From an uncultured Oscillibacter sp. (GTDB taxonomy: Bacteria > Bacillota > Clostridia > Oscillospirales > Oscillospiraceae): a DNA stretch of 64,000 nucleotides. This document shows positions 46,330-54,895 of this stretch, in pieces. Under the pieces are notes generated by a model. That model did no database searches and had not been told where the DNA came from. It worked only from the letters and a program-made list of their open reading frames with translations. Position numbers and translations under genes: made by a program. Position 1 is the first letter of the stretch. Every line of letters begins with the position of its first letter. The stretch spans positions 1 through 64,000 of the forward strand of contig CAJTMG010000020.1 of assembly GCA_910577405.1 (NCBI GenBank). Direction: 5' to 3'.

Positions 46330-47127
46330 CTGGAAAATCCCATATTCAAGCTGGAGAAGGTGGTCCAGACCCGCACGGAGGAATTGCAGGATTTTGAAGG
46401 GCCGCTGGATTTGATATTATTCCTTCTGGGGAAGAACCGGATGGAAATACAAAACATATCCATTTCTTTGATATGCGACCAGTATCTTGCCTGGCTGGAA
46501 CAGCGGCAGCAGATGGATTTGGACATAGCCAGCGAATTTGTAGCCATGGCGTCCCAGTTGGTCTATCTGAAAACCCGGATGCTGCTTTCTATTGAAGACG
46601 AGGAAGCAAAGAGCGAAATGGAATCCCTGATTCAATCCCTTGAGGAGCGCCGCAGGAACGCCAGTTACAGTCAGGTGAAGGCGGCGGCGGCTCAGCTGGA
46701 ACCGTTGGGGGAATTCGGGCGGAGCATCCTGACCCGGGACCCGGAGACGGCAGGCATGGGGAAGGTCTACGAATACGACCAAAGCCCGGAGGACCTGATG
46801 CAGGCGGCGGCGGAATTGCAGAACCGGTTAGAACGCCGTCTTCCTCCGCCAAGGGCCGCGTTCAATGAGATCGTGCGTCACGAGCCGTACCCGGTGGAGT
46901 ACAAGGCGAAAGAAATCTTGCGGCAGCTGCGGCGGCGGGGGCAGGCGTTTTTCCGTCAGCTTTTCCGGGGAAGCCGAAGCCGCAGTGAAATAGTGGCAAC
47001 GTTCCTTGCGGTGCTGGAGCTGTGCCGCGCCCACGTTCTGCGGGTAGCGGGCACGGGTGCGGAATGCACAGTCCGTCAGGTAGGGGAGCCGCCAGAGGAT
47101 TTTCTGCGGGAAACGGAGGACCGGTAA
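46330..47127 (+). CDS. scpA: Segregation and condensation protein A
   Basis: Kleisin that links SMC and ScpB in chromosome condensation. The family sequence begins before the first GTG (46360): the bases from 46330 encode LENPIFKLEKVVQTRTEELQDFEGPLDL, which matches clostridial ScpA starts. The only well-placed start is CTG at 46330, eight bases after GGAGG (46317-46321). That gives 265 residues. The N-terminal SMC-binding part (EGPLDLILFLLGKNRMEI), SEFVAMASQLVYLKTRMLL and the C-terminal winged helix (SRSEIVATFLAVLELCRAHVLRV) are intact. If CTG is not used, the GTG at 46360 would remove ten conserved residues. Confidence 0.93.
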   Translation: MENPIFKLEKVVQTRTEELQDFEGPLDLILFLLGKNRMEIQNISISLICDQYLAWLEQRQQMDLDIASEFVAMASQLVYLKTRMLLSIEDEEAKSEMESLIQSLEERRRNASYSQVKAAAAQLEPLGEFGRSILTRDPETAGMGKVYEYDQSPEDLMQAAAELQNRLERRLPPPRAAFNEIVRHEPYPVEYKAKEILRQLRRRGQAFFRQLFRGSRSRSEIVATFLAVLELCRAHVLRVAGTGAECTVRQVGEPPEDFLRETEDR

Positions 47128-47130
47128 GGA

Positions 47131-47679
47131 ATGGAGAGAAAGGAAATTGAATCGGCGGTAGAGGCGGTGCTGTTTGCGTCCGGGGAGCCGGTGGAGCTGA
47201 AACGGCTCTGCGAGTCCCTGGACCTGGCCCGACCCGCTGTGGAACGCGCCCTGCACGACCTGCGGGACCATTACGCCTACGAACGGCGGGGCATACGGCT
47301 GGTGTGCATGGAGGACGCCTGGCAGCTCTGTTCTGCGCCGGAGTACGCCGATGTGATACGGCAGACGTTTGAGATCCGGAAGCCTGCCAAGCTCAGCCAG
47401 CCCGCACTGGAAGCCTTGACGATTATTGCCTACTATCAGCCTACGACCCGTGCCAGCGTGGACCAGATTCGGGGAGTGGACAGCGCGTATACCATCAGCC
47501 TGCTGCTCAGCCGGAATCTCATCGAGGAATGCGGCCGTTTGCAGGCTCCCGGCCGGCCCCGGCTGTATCGGACCACAAAGCAGTTTCTGCGGTCCTTCCA
47601 TCTGAACAGTCTGGAGGACCTGCCGCCGCTGCCGGAATTGGGAGGGCCTGCAAAAGAAGACGGCGGAAGTTTGAATTAG
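47131..47679 (+). CDS. scpB: Segregation and condensation protein B
   Basis: Dimeric winged-helix partner of ScpA in the SMC complex, 182 residues. Family blocks are EAVLFASGEPVELKRLCESL, LVCMEDAWQLCSAPEYADVI, KLSQPALEALTIIAYYQPTTRASVDQIRGVDSAYTISLLLSRNLIEECGRLQAPGRPRLYRTTKQFLRSF. It starts four bases after scpA. Length is normal. Confidence 0.95.
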   Translation: MERKEIESAVEAVLFASGEPVELKRLCESLDLARPAVERALHDLRDHYAYERRGIRLVCMEDAWQLCSAPEYADVIRQTFEIRKPAKLSQPALEALTIIAYYQPTTRASVDQIRGVDSAYTISLLLSRNLIEECGRLQAPGRPRLYRTTKQFLRSFHLNSLEDLPPLPELGGPAKEDGGSLN

Positions 47680-47730
47680 GCGTTTTCCGGTGATGGAGGC
47701 TTTGGCTCTGGCGGGAAGGGGGAAGGTTTT

Positions 47731-48408
47731 ATGTGGCGCTGGGTACTGCTTGCGATTGTACTGCTGCTGATTCTGCTGTGCCGGACCCGGGTTGGAGTGG
47801 AAGCCGCGTTCTCTGCCGAAGGCGTCCGGCTGGATATACGGCTGGGCTGGCTGCGGCTGCGTATACTCCCAGTCAAGGCGCCAGAGGAAGGAAAAGCGTC
47901 CGAAAAGAAGCCGAAAAAGATAGAAAGGCCGAAAAAAGTCAAAAAAGAAGAGGCAAAAACGGAGAAACCCAGTAAAAAGGGCTTTCCGTTTGAGGCCGAG
48001 GATATCAAGGACGCGCTCCGAACGCTGTTTCCGGCATTGAGAAGGGTCTTGCGCCGGACCCGCCGGGGGATACGAATATCGCCGCTGTATCTTTCGGTGA
48101 CCCTGGGGGGATGGGGGAACCCGGCAAAGGCTGCGGTGCGGTACGGGCAGATTCAGACAGCGGTACAGCTGGGGATGCCGGTGCTGGAGAAGCTGGTGGA
48201 GATCCGGAAGATACGCATACACACGGATGTGGACTTTAACGCCGTGGAGACAGTTGTGGAAGGAGAAGCCGGCGCGACGTTCCGGATCGGGACGCTGATT
48301 GCTATGGGCTGCGGTTTGCTGTTCCCGGCATTGGGCTGGCTTCTGCGCGCTCGGAGGCGAAGGAGTGGGAAGAATGAACAGACTGCCGCGGTGCAGAGTG
48401 AGTCCTGA
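47731..48408 (+). CDS. DUF2953 membrane-associated protein
   Basis: 225 residues: a membrane helix at 3-17 (MWRWVLLAIVLLLILLC), a short beta-rich segment, a Lys/Glu-rich linker (about 55-90), the DUF2953 core with RRGIRISPLYLSVTLGGWGNPAKAAVRYGQIQTAVQLGMPVLEKL and VDFNAVETVVEGEAGATFRIG, and a second hydrophobic helix near 190-207. Such proteins (YtfI in Bacillus) are found beside ytfJ and are produced in sporulation, with no known activity. GGAAGG precedes the ATG. The next gene is ytfJ, as expected. Confidence 0.85.
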   Translation: MWRWVLLAIVLLLILLCRTRVGVEAAFSAEGVRLDIRLGWLRLRILPVKAPEEGKASEKKPKKIERPKKVKKEEAKTEKPSKKGFPFEAEDIKDALRTLFPALRRVLRRTRRGIRISPLYLSVTLGGWGNPAKAAVRYGQIQTAVQLGMPVLEKLVEIRKIRIHTDVDFNAVETVVEGEAGATFRIGTLIAMGCGLLFPALGWLLRARRRRSGKNEQTAAVQSES

Positions 48409-48425
48409 AACGGGGGACGGAAAGG

Positions 48426-48836
48426 ATGGAAACTATGGACAACATGACAGAAAAGAAATGTTCCGCGGCGGACCTGATGCGGTCGGCTATGGACAAGATT
48501 CGGGAGATGGTGGACACGAATACCATCGTAGGCCAGCCCATCAATACCCCCGACGGCGTGACGCTGATTCCGATTTCCAAGGTGAGCTTTGGATTTGGCG
48601 GAGGCGGCGGGGATTACGTGAAGTCCGTCAAGGGAGACAAGAAGGGCGGAGGCGGCGCGGCTGGGGTGAATATCGACCCTGTGGCCTTCCTGGTCATCAA
48701 GGACGGCGTGACGCGGGTGCTTCCGGTAGCGGCGCCTCCCATGACGGCTTTGGACCGGGTGATTGAGATGGCGCCGGATTTGATTGACAAGGTGGAAAAT
48801 TTTCTCGACAAAAAGAAGGAAAAAGAGACGGTGTAA
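48426..48836 (+). CDS. ytfJ: Spore protein YtfJ (GerW family)
   Basis: 136 residues matching GerW/YtfJ, a spore protein needed for normal lysozyme sensitivity and germination in Bacillus. Characteristic is the Gly-rich block VSFGFGGGGGDYVKS and VTLIPISKVSFGFG, then AFLVIKDGVTRVLPV and the C-terminal DRVIEMAPDLIDKVENFL. A nearby ATG at 48435 is an alternative start. The gene forms a pair with the DUF2953 gene upstream, the order seen in Bacillus (ytfI-ytfJ). Confidence 0.92.
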   Translation: METMDNMTEKKCSAADLMRSAMDKIREMVDTNTIVGQPINTPDGVTLIPISKVSFGFGGGGGDYVKSVKGDKKGGGGAAGVNIDPVAFLVIKDGVTRVLPVAAPPMTALDRVIEMAPDLIDKVENFLDKKKEKETV

Positions 48837-48848
48837 ACTGGGCATACT

Positions 48849-48879
48849 ATCATCACTGTTGACCAATTGAGGTGATGAT
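48849..48879 (+). promoter_or_regulatory. Hairpin covering the dacF-type ribosome site
   Basis: ATCATCAC (48849-48856) and GTGATGAT (48872-48879) are exact reverse complements. The right arm contains the GAGGTGAT ribosome site of the TTG-started carboxypeptidase gene, so folding would hide the ribosome site. Confidence 0.5.
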
Positions 48880-48881
48880 TC

Positions 48882-49967
48882 TTGTCGAGACAACTGCGGC
48901 GGGGGCTGGCGGTACTGCTTCTGACCTGCCTGCTGCCTGTGAAAGCGGAAGCTGTGGGGACTTCTGCAACGTCGGCGATTCTGATGGATGTGGACAGCGG
49001 AAGGGTGCTGTACCAGCAGAACGCCGACGCGAAGATGCTGATTGCCAGTACCACGAAGATTCTGACGGCCCTGGTAGCCATACGGGAAGGGAATCTGTCG
49101 GACGTGGTGAAGGTCAGCCGGGAGGCCGCTTATACGGAAGGCTCCTCCATGTATCTGGCCGAAGGGGAGGAGCTGACCCTGGAAACGCTGCTTTACGGTC
49201 TGATGCTCTGTTCCGGCAATGACGCGGCGGTAGCAATTGCCGAGTGTGTGGGCGGAAGCGTAGAGGGCTTTGTGAAGCAGATGAACCAGACGGCCCAGGA
49301 ATTGGGGATGGAGCATTCGTCCTTTGCCAATCCCAACGGCCTGGACGATGAAAAGCATTATTCCACGGCCCGTGACATGGCGGTACTGGCCTGCGCAGCG
49401 GTGGAGAACGCGACCTTGGTACGGATTGCGTCCACCCGAAGTATCACCATAGGCGGGCGGACGATGAGCAATCATAACAAGCTGCTTTCACTTATGGACG
49501 GCTGTATTGGCCTGAAGACCGGGTATACGCGGGCGGCCGGCCGTACCCTGGTAAGCTGTGCGGAACGGAACGGCCAGCGGCTTGTGGCGGTGACGCTTCA
49601 GGACGGCAACGACTGGGCGGACCATCAGAGCCTGCTGGAATACGGCTTTGCAAACTGGCCAGCCAAACGCGCCGCCACATTGGGGAAGCTGGTGGAACGG
49701 GTTCCGGTGGCGGGGGGCATGAAGGAGACGGCGGCTTTGATCGCGGCGGACAGTTTTTCATGGCCCTTGGGAAAAGGGGAGACTCTGGAAACGTCGGTGG
49801 AGCTGTACCGGGACCTGACCGCGCCCATCCGAGCGGGAACGAAGGTCGGAGAAGCGGTTTTCCGGCTGAACGGGCAGGAGGCAGGCCGGGTAGAGCTTCT
49901 CTGCGGCGAGACAGTGCTGCCTGCGGTGACGTCGGCCATGAGCGTGTTGAAGACCATGCAGAAATAG
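48882..49967 (+). CDS. D-alanyl-D-alanine carboxypeptidase (DacF/PBP5 family)
   Basis: Low-molecular-weight penicillin-binding protein that trims peptidoglycan stem peptides, 361 residues starting at TTG 48882 with GAGGTGAT upstream. A signal peptide (MSRQLRRGLAVLLLTCLLPVKAEA, cleaved near 24) directs export. The active site SxxK is ASTTKI near residue 56, SGN is LCSGNDAA near 110 and KTG is GLKTGYT near 212. The C-terminal part is the PBP5-type beta domain (about 250-361). It could be DacF, which in Bacillus lies before spoIIA; here it is after ytfJ. Confidence 0.94.
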   Translation: MSRQLRRGLAVLLLTCLLPVKAEAVGTSATSAILMDVDSGRVLYQQNADAKMLIASTTKILTALVAIREGNLSDVVKVSREAAYTEGSSMYLAEGEELTLETLLYGLMLCSGNDAAVAIAECVGGSVEGFVKQMNQTAQELGMEHSSFANPNGLDDEKHYSTARDMAVLACAAVENATLVRIASTRSITIGGRTMSNHNKLLSLMDGCIGLKTGYTRAAGRTLVSCAERNGQRLVAVTLQDGNDWADHQSLLEYGFANWPAKRAATLGKLVERVPVAGGMKETAALIAADSFSWPLGKGETLETSVELYRDLTAPIRAGTKVGEAVFRLNGQEAGRVELLCGETVLPAVTSAMSVLKTMQK

Positions 49968-50018
49968 AAAGAAGGAGAGATCGGGGGAAGACTCCGGTCT
50001 CTTTTCAGGAGGGTGACG

Positions 50019-50720
50019 ATGGAGGAACGATTGCAGAAGGTGCTGTCCGCTGCCGGTATCTGTTCCCGGAGGGCGGCGGAAGACTATATCACTGCCGGAC
50101 GGGTGACAGTGAACGGAGTTCCGGCGAAGTTGGGGGAGAAGGCCGACCCAGAGCGGGATGACGTACGGCTGGACGGAAAACGGATAGGCGCGCGGGGAGA
50201 GAGCGTCTGTCTGCTGCTGAACAAGCCCCGGGGATATGTGACGACGCTTTCGGACGAGAAGGGGCGGAAGACGGTGGCGGACCTGGTGCGGGACTGCGGA
50301 GTGCGGGTCTACCCTGTAGGGCGGCTGGATTTGGATTCGGAGGGCCTGCTGCTTCTGACCAATGACGGCGCGCTGGCTCAAAGTCTGACCCATCCCAGTC
50401 AGGAGCGGGAGAAGGAATATCACGTCTGGGTAAGCGGGTACGCAGAGGGCGCGGCGGAACGTCTGGAAGCCCTGCGTGAACTGGAGGAAGAGCCGATACG
50501 CGCCGCCCGTGTGAAGGTCCTGGAGCGGCATGGGGAGACGGCCCGTTTATCAGTGGTGATACACGAGGGGAAAAACCGTCAGGTCCGCCGGATGTGCCGT
50601 GCGTGCGGGCTTCGGGTGGAACGCCTGCGGAGAGTCCGGGAGCATACATTGACGCTGGGGAGCCTGCCGCCGGGGAAGTGGAGGCGACTGACGGCGTCTG
50701 AGGTGGAGGCGCTGCGCTGA
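50019..50720 (+). CDS. Ribosomal large-subunit pseudouridine synthase (RluB/RsuA family)
   Basis: Isomerises uridine in rRNA. The ATG at 50019 is six bases after GGAGGG; a GTG at 50013 overlaps the ribosome site. The 233 residues have an S4 RNA-binding domain (ERLQKVLSAAGICSRRAAEDYI) and the catalytic domain with VGRLDLDSEGLLLLTNDGALAQ (catalytic Asp in RLDLDS) and HEGKNRQVRRMCRACGL. RluB is the more likely member from length and context after scpB and dacF, but RsuA-type activity cannot be excluded. Confidence 0.93.
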   Translation: MEERLQKVLSAAGICSRRAAEDYITAGRVTVNGVPAKLGEKADPERDDVRLDGKRIGARGESVCLLLNKPRGYVTTLSDEKGRKTVADLVRDCGVRVYPVGRLDLDSEGLLLLTNDGALAQSLTHPSQEREKEYHVWVSGYAEGAAERLEALRELEEEPIRAARVKVLERHGETARLSVVIHEGKNRQVRRMCRACGLRVERLRRVREHTLTLGSLPPGKWRRLTASEVEALR

Positions 50721-50859
50721 AATGTCGGAATTCCATTTTTTGCGGCAAAACAGAAGCTGAAAATGCGTTTCCCGGGAAAGACAGGACGGCTTTGCCCATA
50801 TAGTGAGAATTGACAAGGAAGGACAAATGTGAATTTTCAAAAATCGTATGCAGTTTATC

Positions 50860-50888
50860 TTGTATATTCAGTAAATTCGTGCTATACT
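50860..50888 (+). promoter_or_regulatory. SigA promoter of the OLE RNA locus
   Basis: TTGTAT at 50860-50865, a 17-base spacer and TATACT at 50883-50888. No other start site is evident before the long non-coding stretch. Confidence 0.75.
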
Positions 50889-50894
50889 ATGCTG

Positions 50895-51540
50895 GCTAAG
50901 CGGCGACGCAGTATTCTAGTCAGATCTGCTGTTTCCGAAGGAGGACCTAAAAAGCCTCCAAAGGGCATACCGATGAAACCCGTGGTGCCTGCTTGATACG
51001 CCCAGTTTTGGGTGGGTGCTGGGGGGAAGCGCGCTTGCGTGCTTGCGGATCCAGGGCGCTTTCCAATGGCATGGAAAACCGACCCTGTTTCTGTGGAGAC
51101 CTGTTCTTGTGCATGGACGTACTCCCTTTGTGGTATTTCCGGCCCGTGTACGAAACAGATTGTGAACCTGCAATGCGGTGCATCGGTCCTTCGGGGCCGT
51201 AACGCTGTGTGCAGACGTAGCCTGCCTTGCGTGGGGCGGGTGGATAGGGGATCTACGCGGCGTTCCAGCCCCGGCCAGGGCGGGAGATCCACGATTGCCT
51301 CTTGAAACCCGGTCTGCAAAAGAGGCTAAAGAGACGGTTGGACTGTGGTGGAAAACACCTAGGCTGTCCTAATCGGGCAGGGAAGGGATTGCAGTGCGGA
51401 CTAAGTGGCAATCGGGCAGCGCGGACTGGCGACGCCGTGCCGGTATACTGAAAGGGGAACCGCCTCTATCGGCAACGAGAGGTGTATCCCGGGGAAATCC
51501 AGCCCGTACCTAAGCCGTAAGATTTACCTTTTCTGCTGCC
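50895..51540 (+). ncRNA. OLE RNA (ornate, large, extremophilic)
   Basis: About 645 bases of GC-rich sequence without a believable ORF, right after a promoter and before a small membrane protein and dxs-tlyA-nadK-argR-recN. This gene order defines the OLE RNA locus, in which a ~600 nt RNA binds the membrane protein OapA. Visible stems are GGAGG/CCTCC (50940-50959), GCCTCT/AGAGGC (51297-51326) and CCTCT/AGAGG (51463-51482), with many GGNAAC-type loops. The few short ORFs overlap on all frames and lack ribosome sites. The ends are estimated. Known roles of OLE include tolerance to alcohols, cold and Mg2+ changes. Identity rests on size, structure and gene order. Confidence 0.8.
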
Positions 51541-51664
51541 GCCGCTTGGCACCTTGTTTTAAATAAGAGATATTTTTTGACGGCTTTGACTGCGTTTTTG
51601 AGAGTGAGGCATTCAGATGCTTTGCCCTGTCCGCGTCTGTTTTATGTAAAAGTGGGGGTTCCAT

Positions 51665-52219
51665 TTGAAGAAGAAGCAGAAAACCAAAGGAGAAAAAAAA
51701 GCGTCTGGCCAATACCGGTGGGCCGCTACAGTGTTTCTATTGGCGGTGGCCCTGTCCGCAGTGCTGAGCCTGGCTTCGGAGACGATGCTGGCAGGCGCAG
51801 GGATGGCCGCCGCGCTTTTGATTCTGGCGCTGTTTATTGGAGTCGGCATTTTGTTTGATATTGTAGGCGTGGCAGTTACGGCGGCGGACCCGAAGCCTTT
51901 TCATGCCATGGCGTCCCACAAGGAGAAGGGAGCGAAAGAGGCGCTGATGCTGCTGCGGAATGCGAGCCGGGTGTCCAGCGTGTGCAACGATGTGGTTGGC
52001 GATATCTGCGGCATTGTCAGCGGCGCCACGGGTGCAGTGATTGTGACGCAGCTGCAAAAGGTATTGAGCCTGCGTTCGGTGCTGTTTTCTGTAGGCGTGA
52101 CGGCGTTGATTTCCGGTCTGACCATTGGAGGGAAGGCCTTGGGAAAGACAGTGGCCATCAAGAAGAGTACAAAGGTGGTCTACTGGGCGGGACGGTTTCT
52201 GCATCTGTTCCACCGTTGA
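51665..52219 (+). CDS. oapA: OLE RNA-associated membrane protein OapA
   Basis: 184-residue membrane protein with a TTG start at 51665 and GGGGG upstream. A very basic N-terminus (KKKQKTKGEKK) fits RNA binding. Four hydrophobic segments follow (about 21-42, 44-66, 118-140, 146-160). Between them is a charged loop with FDIVGVAVTAADPKPFHAMASHKEKGAKEAL. That loop loosely resembles the DUF21/CNNM-type Mg2+ transporter fold, to which OapA has been compared. The location directly between the OLE-like RNA and dxs is diagnostic. The 125-base gap to the RNA has no terminator, so they may be cotranscribed. Confidence 0.82.
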   Translation: MKKKQKTKGEKKASGQYRWAATVFLLAVALSAVLSLASETMLAGAGMAAALLILALFIGVGILFDIVGVAVTAADPKPFHAMASHKEKGAKEALMLLRNASRVSSVCNDVVGDICGIVSGATGAVIVTQLQKVLSLRSVLFSVGVTALISGLTIGGKALGKTVAIKKSTKVVYWAGRFLHLFHR

Positions 52220-52233
52220 GAGGAGGACGCGCT

Positions 52234-54090
52234 TTGCTGTTGGAATCCATCCATTCCCCCGCGGACGTCCGTGCCCTGCCTGCCGGACAGCTTCCCCAGC
52301 TCTGTCAGGAGTTGAGGGAGTTTCTTGTGCGGAGCGTATCGGAAACAGGTGGACATCTGGCCTCCAATCTGGGCACGGTGGAGCTGACTGTTGCCATCCA
52401 TCGGGTTTTTGACACTGAACGGGACCGGCTGGTGTTCGATGTGGGACATCAGTGCTACGTCCATAAGATTCTGACGGGCCGGCGGGAGCAGTTCTCCACC
52501 CTGCGGAAGCTGGACGGCCTGTCTGGATTTCCAAAGCCCTATGAGAGTATACATGACGCTTTTATAGCGGGCCATGCGTCCAACTCCGTTTCCGTGGCCC
52601 TGGGGATGGCGCGGGCGCGAACTTTGCGGGGAGAGGATTACAGCGTGCTGGCCCTGATCGGCGACGGCGCTTTGACCGGAGGGCTGGCCTACGAAGGGCT
52701 GAATAATGCAGGGGCGTCCAGAGAACCGCTGATCGTGATTCTGAATGATAACGGTATGTCCATCAATCAGAATGTAGGGGCCATGTCCTTCCATCTGGCC
52801 CGGCTGCGCTCAAAGCCGTTATATTATCATTTCAAGAAGCTGTACCGCGGGCTTTTTGGCAGGCGGCCTATGCGGAATCCGATTTACCGGTTCAATCACA
52901 AGCTGAAAAAGTCCCTGAAAAAAGTCCTCTGGCCAGGAAGCACCTTTTTTGAGGACATGGGGTTTACATACATGGGCCCCATCGACGGCCACGATCTGCC
53001 CCGGCTCTGCGATGTGCTGACGTGGGCCAGAGAGCAGCACTGTCCGGTGGTGGTTCATGTAAATACTGTCAAGGGACGGGGCTGCCCTTTCGCGGAGCGG
53101 AACCCGGATATGTATCATGGCGTGGGTCCCTTTGAGCTGGAGACGGGCAGGCTGAAGCAGGCGGGGGGCGAGAGCTTTTCCTCCGTATTCGGCAAGGCTT
53201 TGACGGACTTTGCCCGGACGGATTCCCGGGTCTGCGCCGTCACCGCTGCCATGGCTGACGGAACGGGGCTTTCAGGCTTTGCCAGGAGTTTCCCGGAACG
53301 CTTTTTTGACGTAGGCATCGCCGAGGGCCATGGGGTTTCCATGACGGCGGGTCTTGCGTCCCAGGGGATGATTCCTGTCTTTGCGGTATATTCCACATTT
53401 TTGCAGAGAAGCTATGATATGCTGATTCATGACGCCGCTTTGGAACGCCTGCACATTGTCCTGGGCGTGGACCGGGCGGGTCTGGTGGGCGCCGACGGCG
53501 AGACCCATCACGGCTGCTTTGACGCGCTGTTTCTGTCGGAGATTCCCGGTTTTACGATCCTCTGCCCCTCCAATTTCGCGGAACTGCGGACAATGCTGGG
53601 GCAGGCGCTGTTCAAAATTGAAGGCCCCGTGGCGGTGCGGTATCCCCGAGGAGGCGAGGGCGCGTTCCGGGAAGATACGTCCGGTCAGCCCATTGTCCGT
53701 CTGCGGGAGGGCGGGGACGTGACCCTGCTGGCCTACGGCGTGTTTATCAATCAGGTGCTTTCGGCTGCGGAACTGCTGGCCAGGGAGGGGATTCAGGCGG
53801 AGGTATTGAAGCTGAACCAGATAGCGCCCTTGGATTATGGGATGATCGGCAGCTTTTTCAGCGGGAAGCCCTTGCTTGCTGTAGAAGACGCGTTCGGTAC
53901 GGGCTGCGTGGGACAGCGGACAGCGGCGATTCTGGCGGGACAGGGAAAGGCACCGGAACGGTTGATATTACGGAATCTGGGCGGGACCTTCGCGCCGGAG
54001 GGAAGCGTCGCCCAATTGGAAGAACGATTCGGACTGGACGCGGCTGGGATAGCGGCGGCAGTGCGGGAGGCGATAGGGAATGAGCAGTAA
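52234..54090 (+). CDS. dxs: 1-deoxy-D-xylulose-5-phosphate synthase
   Basis: Thiamine-diphosphate enzyme that joins pyruvate and glyceraldehyde 3-phosphate, the first step of the MEP isoprenoid pathway. A TTG at 52234 follows AGGAGG by seven bases and gives 618 residues; the frame upstream of this overlaps oapA. Motifs are HLASNLGTVELTVAIHRVFD, VGHQCYVHKILTGR, the ThDP block LIGDGALTGGLAYEGLNNAG with IVILNDNGMSINQN, and the catalytic-domain RAGLVGADGETHHGCFD. It is tightly linked to tlyA by overlap. Confidence 0.96.
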   Translation: MLLESIHSPADVRALPAGQLPQLCQELREFLVRSVSETGGHLASNLGTVELTVAIHRVFDTERDRLVFDVGHQCYVHKILTGRREQFSTLRKLDGLSGFPKPYESIHDAFIAGHASNSVSVALGMARARTLRGEDYSVLALIGDGALTGGLAYEGLNNAGASREPLIVILNDNGMSINQNVGAMSFHLARLRSKPLYYHFKKLYRGLFGRRPMRNPIYRFNHKLKKSLKKVLWPGSTFFEDMGFTYMGPIDGHDLPRLCDVLTWAREQHCPVVVHVNTVKGRGCPFAERNPDMYHGVGPFELETGRLKQAGGESFSSVFGKALTDFARTDSRVCAVTAAMADGTGLSGFARSFPERFFDVGIAEGHGVSMTAGLASQGMIPVFAVYSTFLQRSYDMLIHDAALERLHIVLGVDRAGLVGADGETHHGCFDALFLSEIPGFTILCPSNFAELRTMLGQALFKIEGPVAVRYPRGGEGAFREDTSGQPIVRLREGGDVTLLAYGVFINQVLSAAELLAREGIQAEVLKLNQIAPLDYGMIGSFFSGKPLLAVEDAFGTGCVGQRTAAILAGQGKAPERLILRNLGGTFAPEGSVAQLEERFGLDAAGIAAAVREAIGNEQ

Positions 54091-54895
54091 GACGCGGCTT
54101 GACGTGCTTCTGACGGAACGGGGCCTTGCGGAGAGCCGTCAGAAAGCCCAGGCGGTAATCATGAGCGGTCAGGTCTATGTGGAGGGCCGCCGTGTGGACA
54201 AGCCTGGGACGGCAGTGCCTTCATTGGCAGAAATCGAGGTCCGGGGCGGTCTTCGGTACGTGAGCCGGGGCGGTCTGAAGCTGGAGAAAGCCATGACGGA
54301 ATTTCCGCTGGAGCTGTCCTGGAAGGTCTGCGGAGATATCGGCGCGTCCACGGGAGGCTTTACGGACTGTATGCTGCAAAACGGCGCGGCGAAGGTCTAC
54401 GCGGTGGATGTAGGCTATGGACAGTTGGCGTGGAAGCTGCGGAACGATCCCCGTGTCATCTGTCTGGAGAAGACCAACGCCCGATACCTTAACCGGGAAC
54501 AGGTACCCGAAGAGCTGGATTTTGCGTCGGTGGACGTGAGCTTTATTTCGCTGAAGCTGATTCTTCCGCCGTTGACGGCTCTTTTGCGGGACGGGGGACA
54601 GATCGTCTCTTTGGTGAAGCCGCAGTTTGAAGCGGGCCGGGAGAAGGTCGGAAAAAAAGGCGTGGTCCGTGACCCTGCGGTGCATCTGGAGGTGCTGGAG
54701 CATTTTCTGGAGCACGCGGCGGAGGCGGGGCTGACAGTACGGGGATTGACCTATTCGCCTATCCGGGGTCCGGAGGGGAATATCGAATATCTGGGTTTTT
54801 CAGAGAAGGGCGGCGGCACGTCTCCGGAATTTGATTTGCGGGCGCTGGTGGAGGAATCCCATCAGGTCCTTGAGGAACAGGGGGCCGGACAGTGA
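54080..54895 (+). CDS. tlyA: TlyA family RNA methyltransferase
   Basis: S4-domain plus FtsJ-like methyltransferase, 271 residues. The N-terminal S4 domain is RLDVLLTERGLAESRQKAQAVIMSGQVYVEGRRVDKPG. The SAM-dependent domain has CGDIGASTGGFTDCMLQNGAAKVYAVDVGYGQLAWKLR and a SLVKPQFEAGREKVGKKGVVRD block. TlyA proteins 2'-O-methylate rRNA in some bacteria; the Bacillus homologue is YqxC. It overlaps dxs by 11 bases and nadK by ATGA-like GTGA, which is the canonical order. Confidence 0.93.
   Translation: MSSKTRLDVLLTERGLAESRQKAQAVIMSGQVYVEGRRVDKPGTAVPSLAEIEVRGGLRYVSRGGLKLEKAMTEFPLELSWKVCGDIGASTGGFTDCMLQNGAAKVYAVDVGYGQLAWKLRNDPRVICLEKTNARYLNREQVPEELDFASVDVSFISLKLILPPLTALLRDGGQIVSLVKPQFEAGREKVGKKGVVRDPAVHLEVLEHFLEHAAEAGLTVRGLTYSPIRGPEGNIEYLGFSEKGGGTSPEFDLRALVEESHQVLEEQGAGQ

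Noticed and set aside
51012..51372. Several short ORFs across the OLE RNA region
   Set aside because: They overlap each other on different frames and strands and lack ribosome sites. The region is structured RNA, and translations are Arg/Trp/Cys-rich as expected for GC-rich non-coding sequence.
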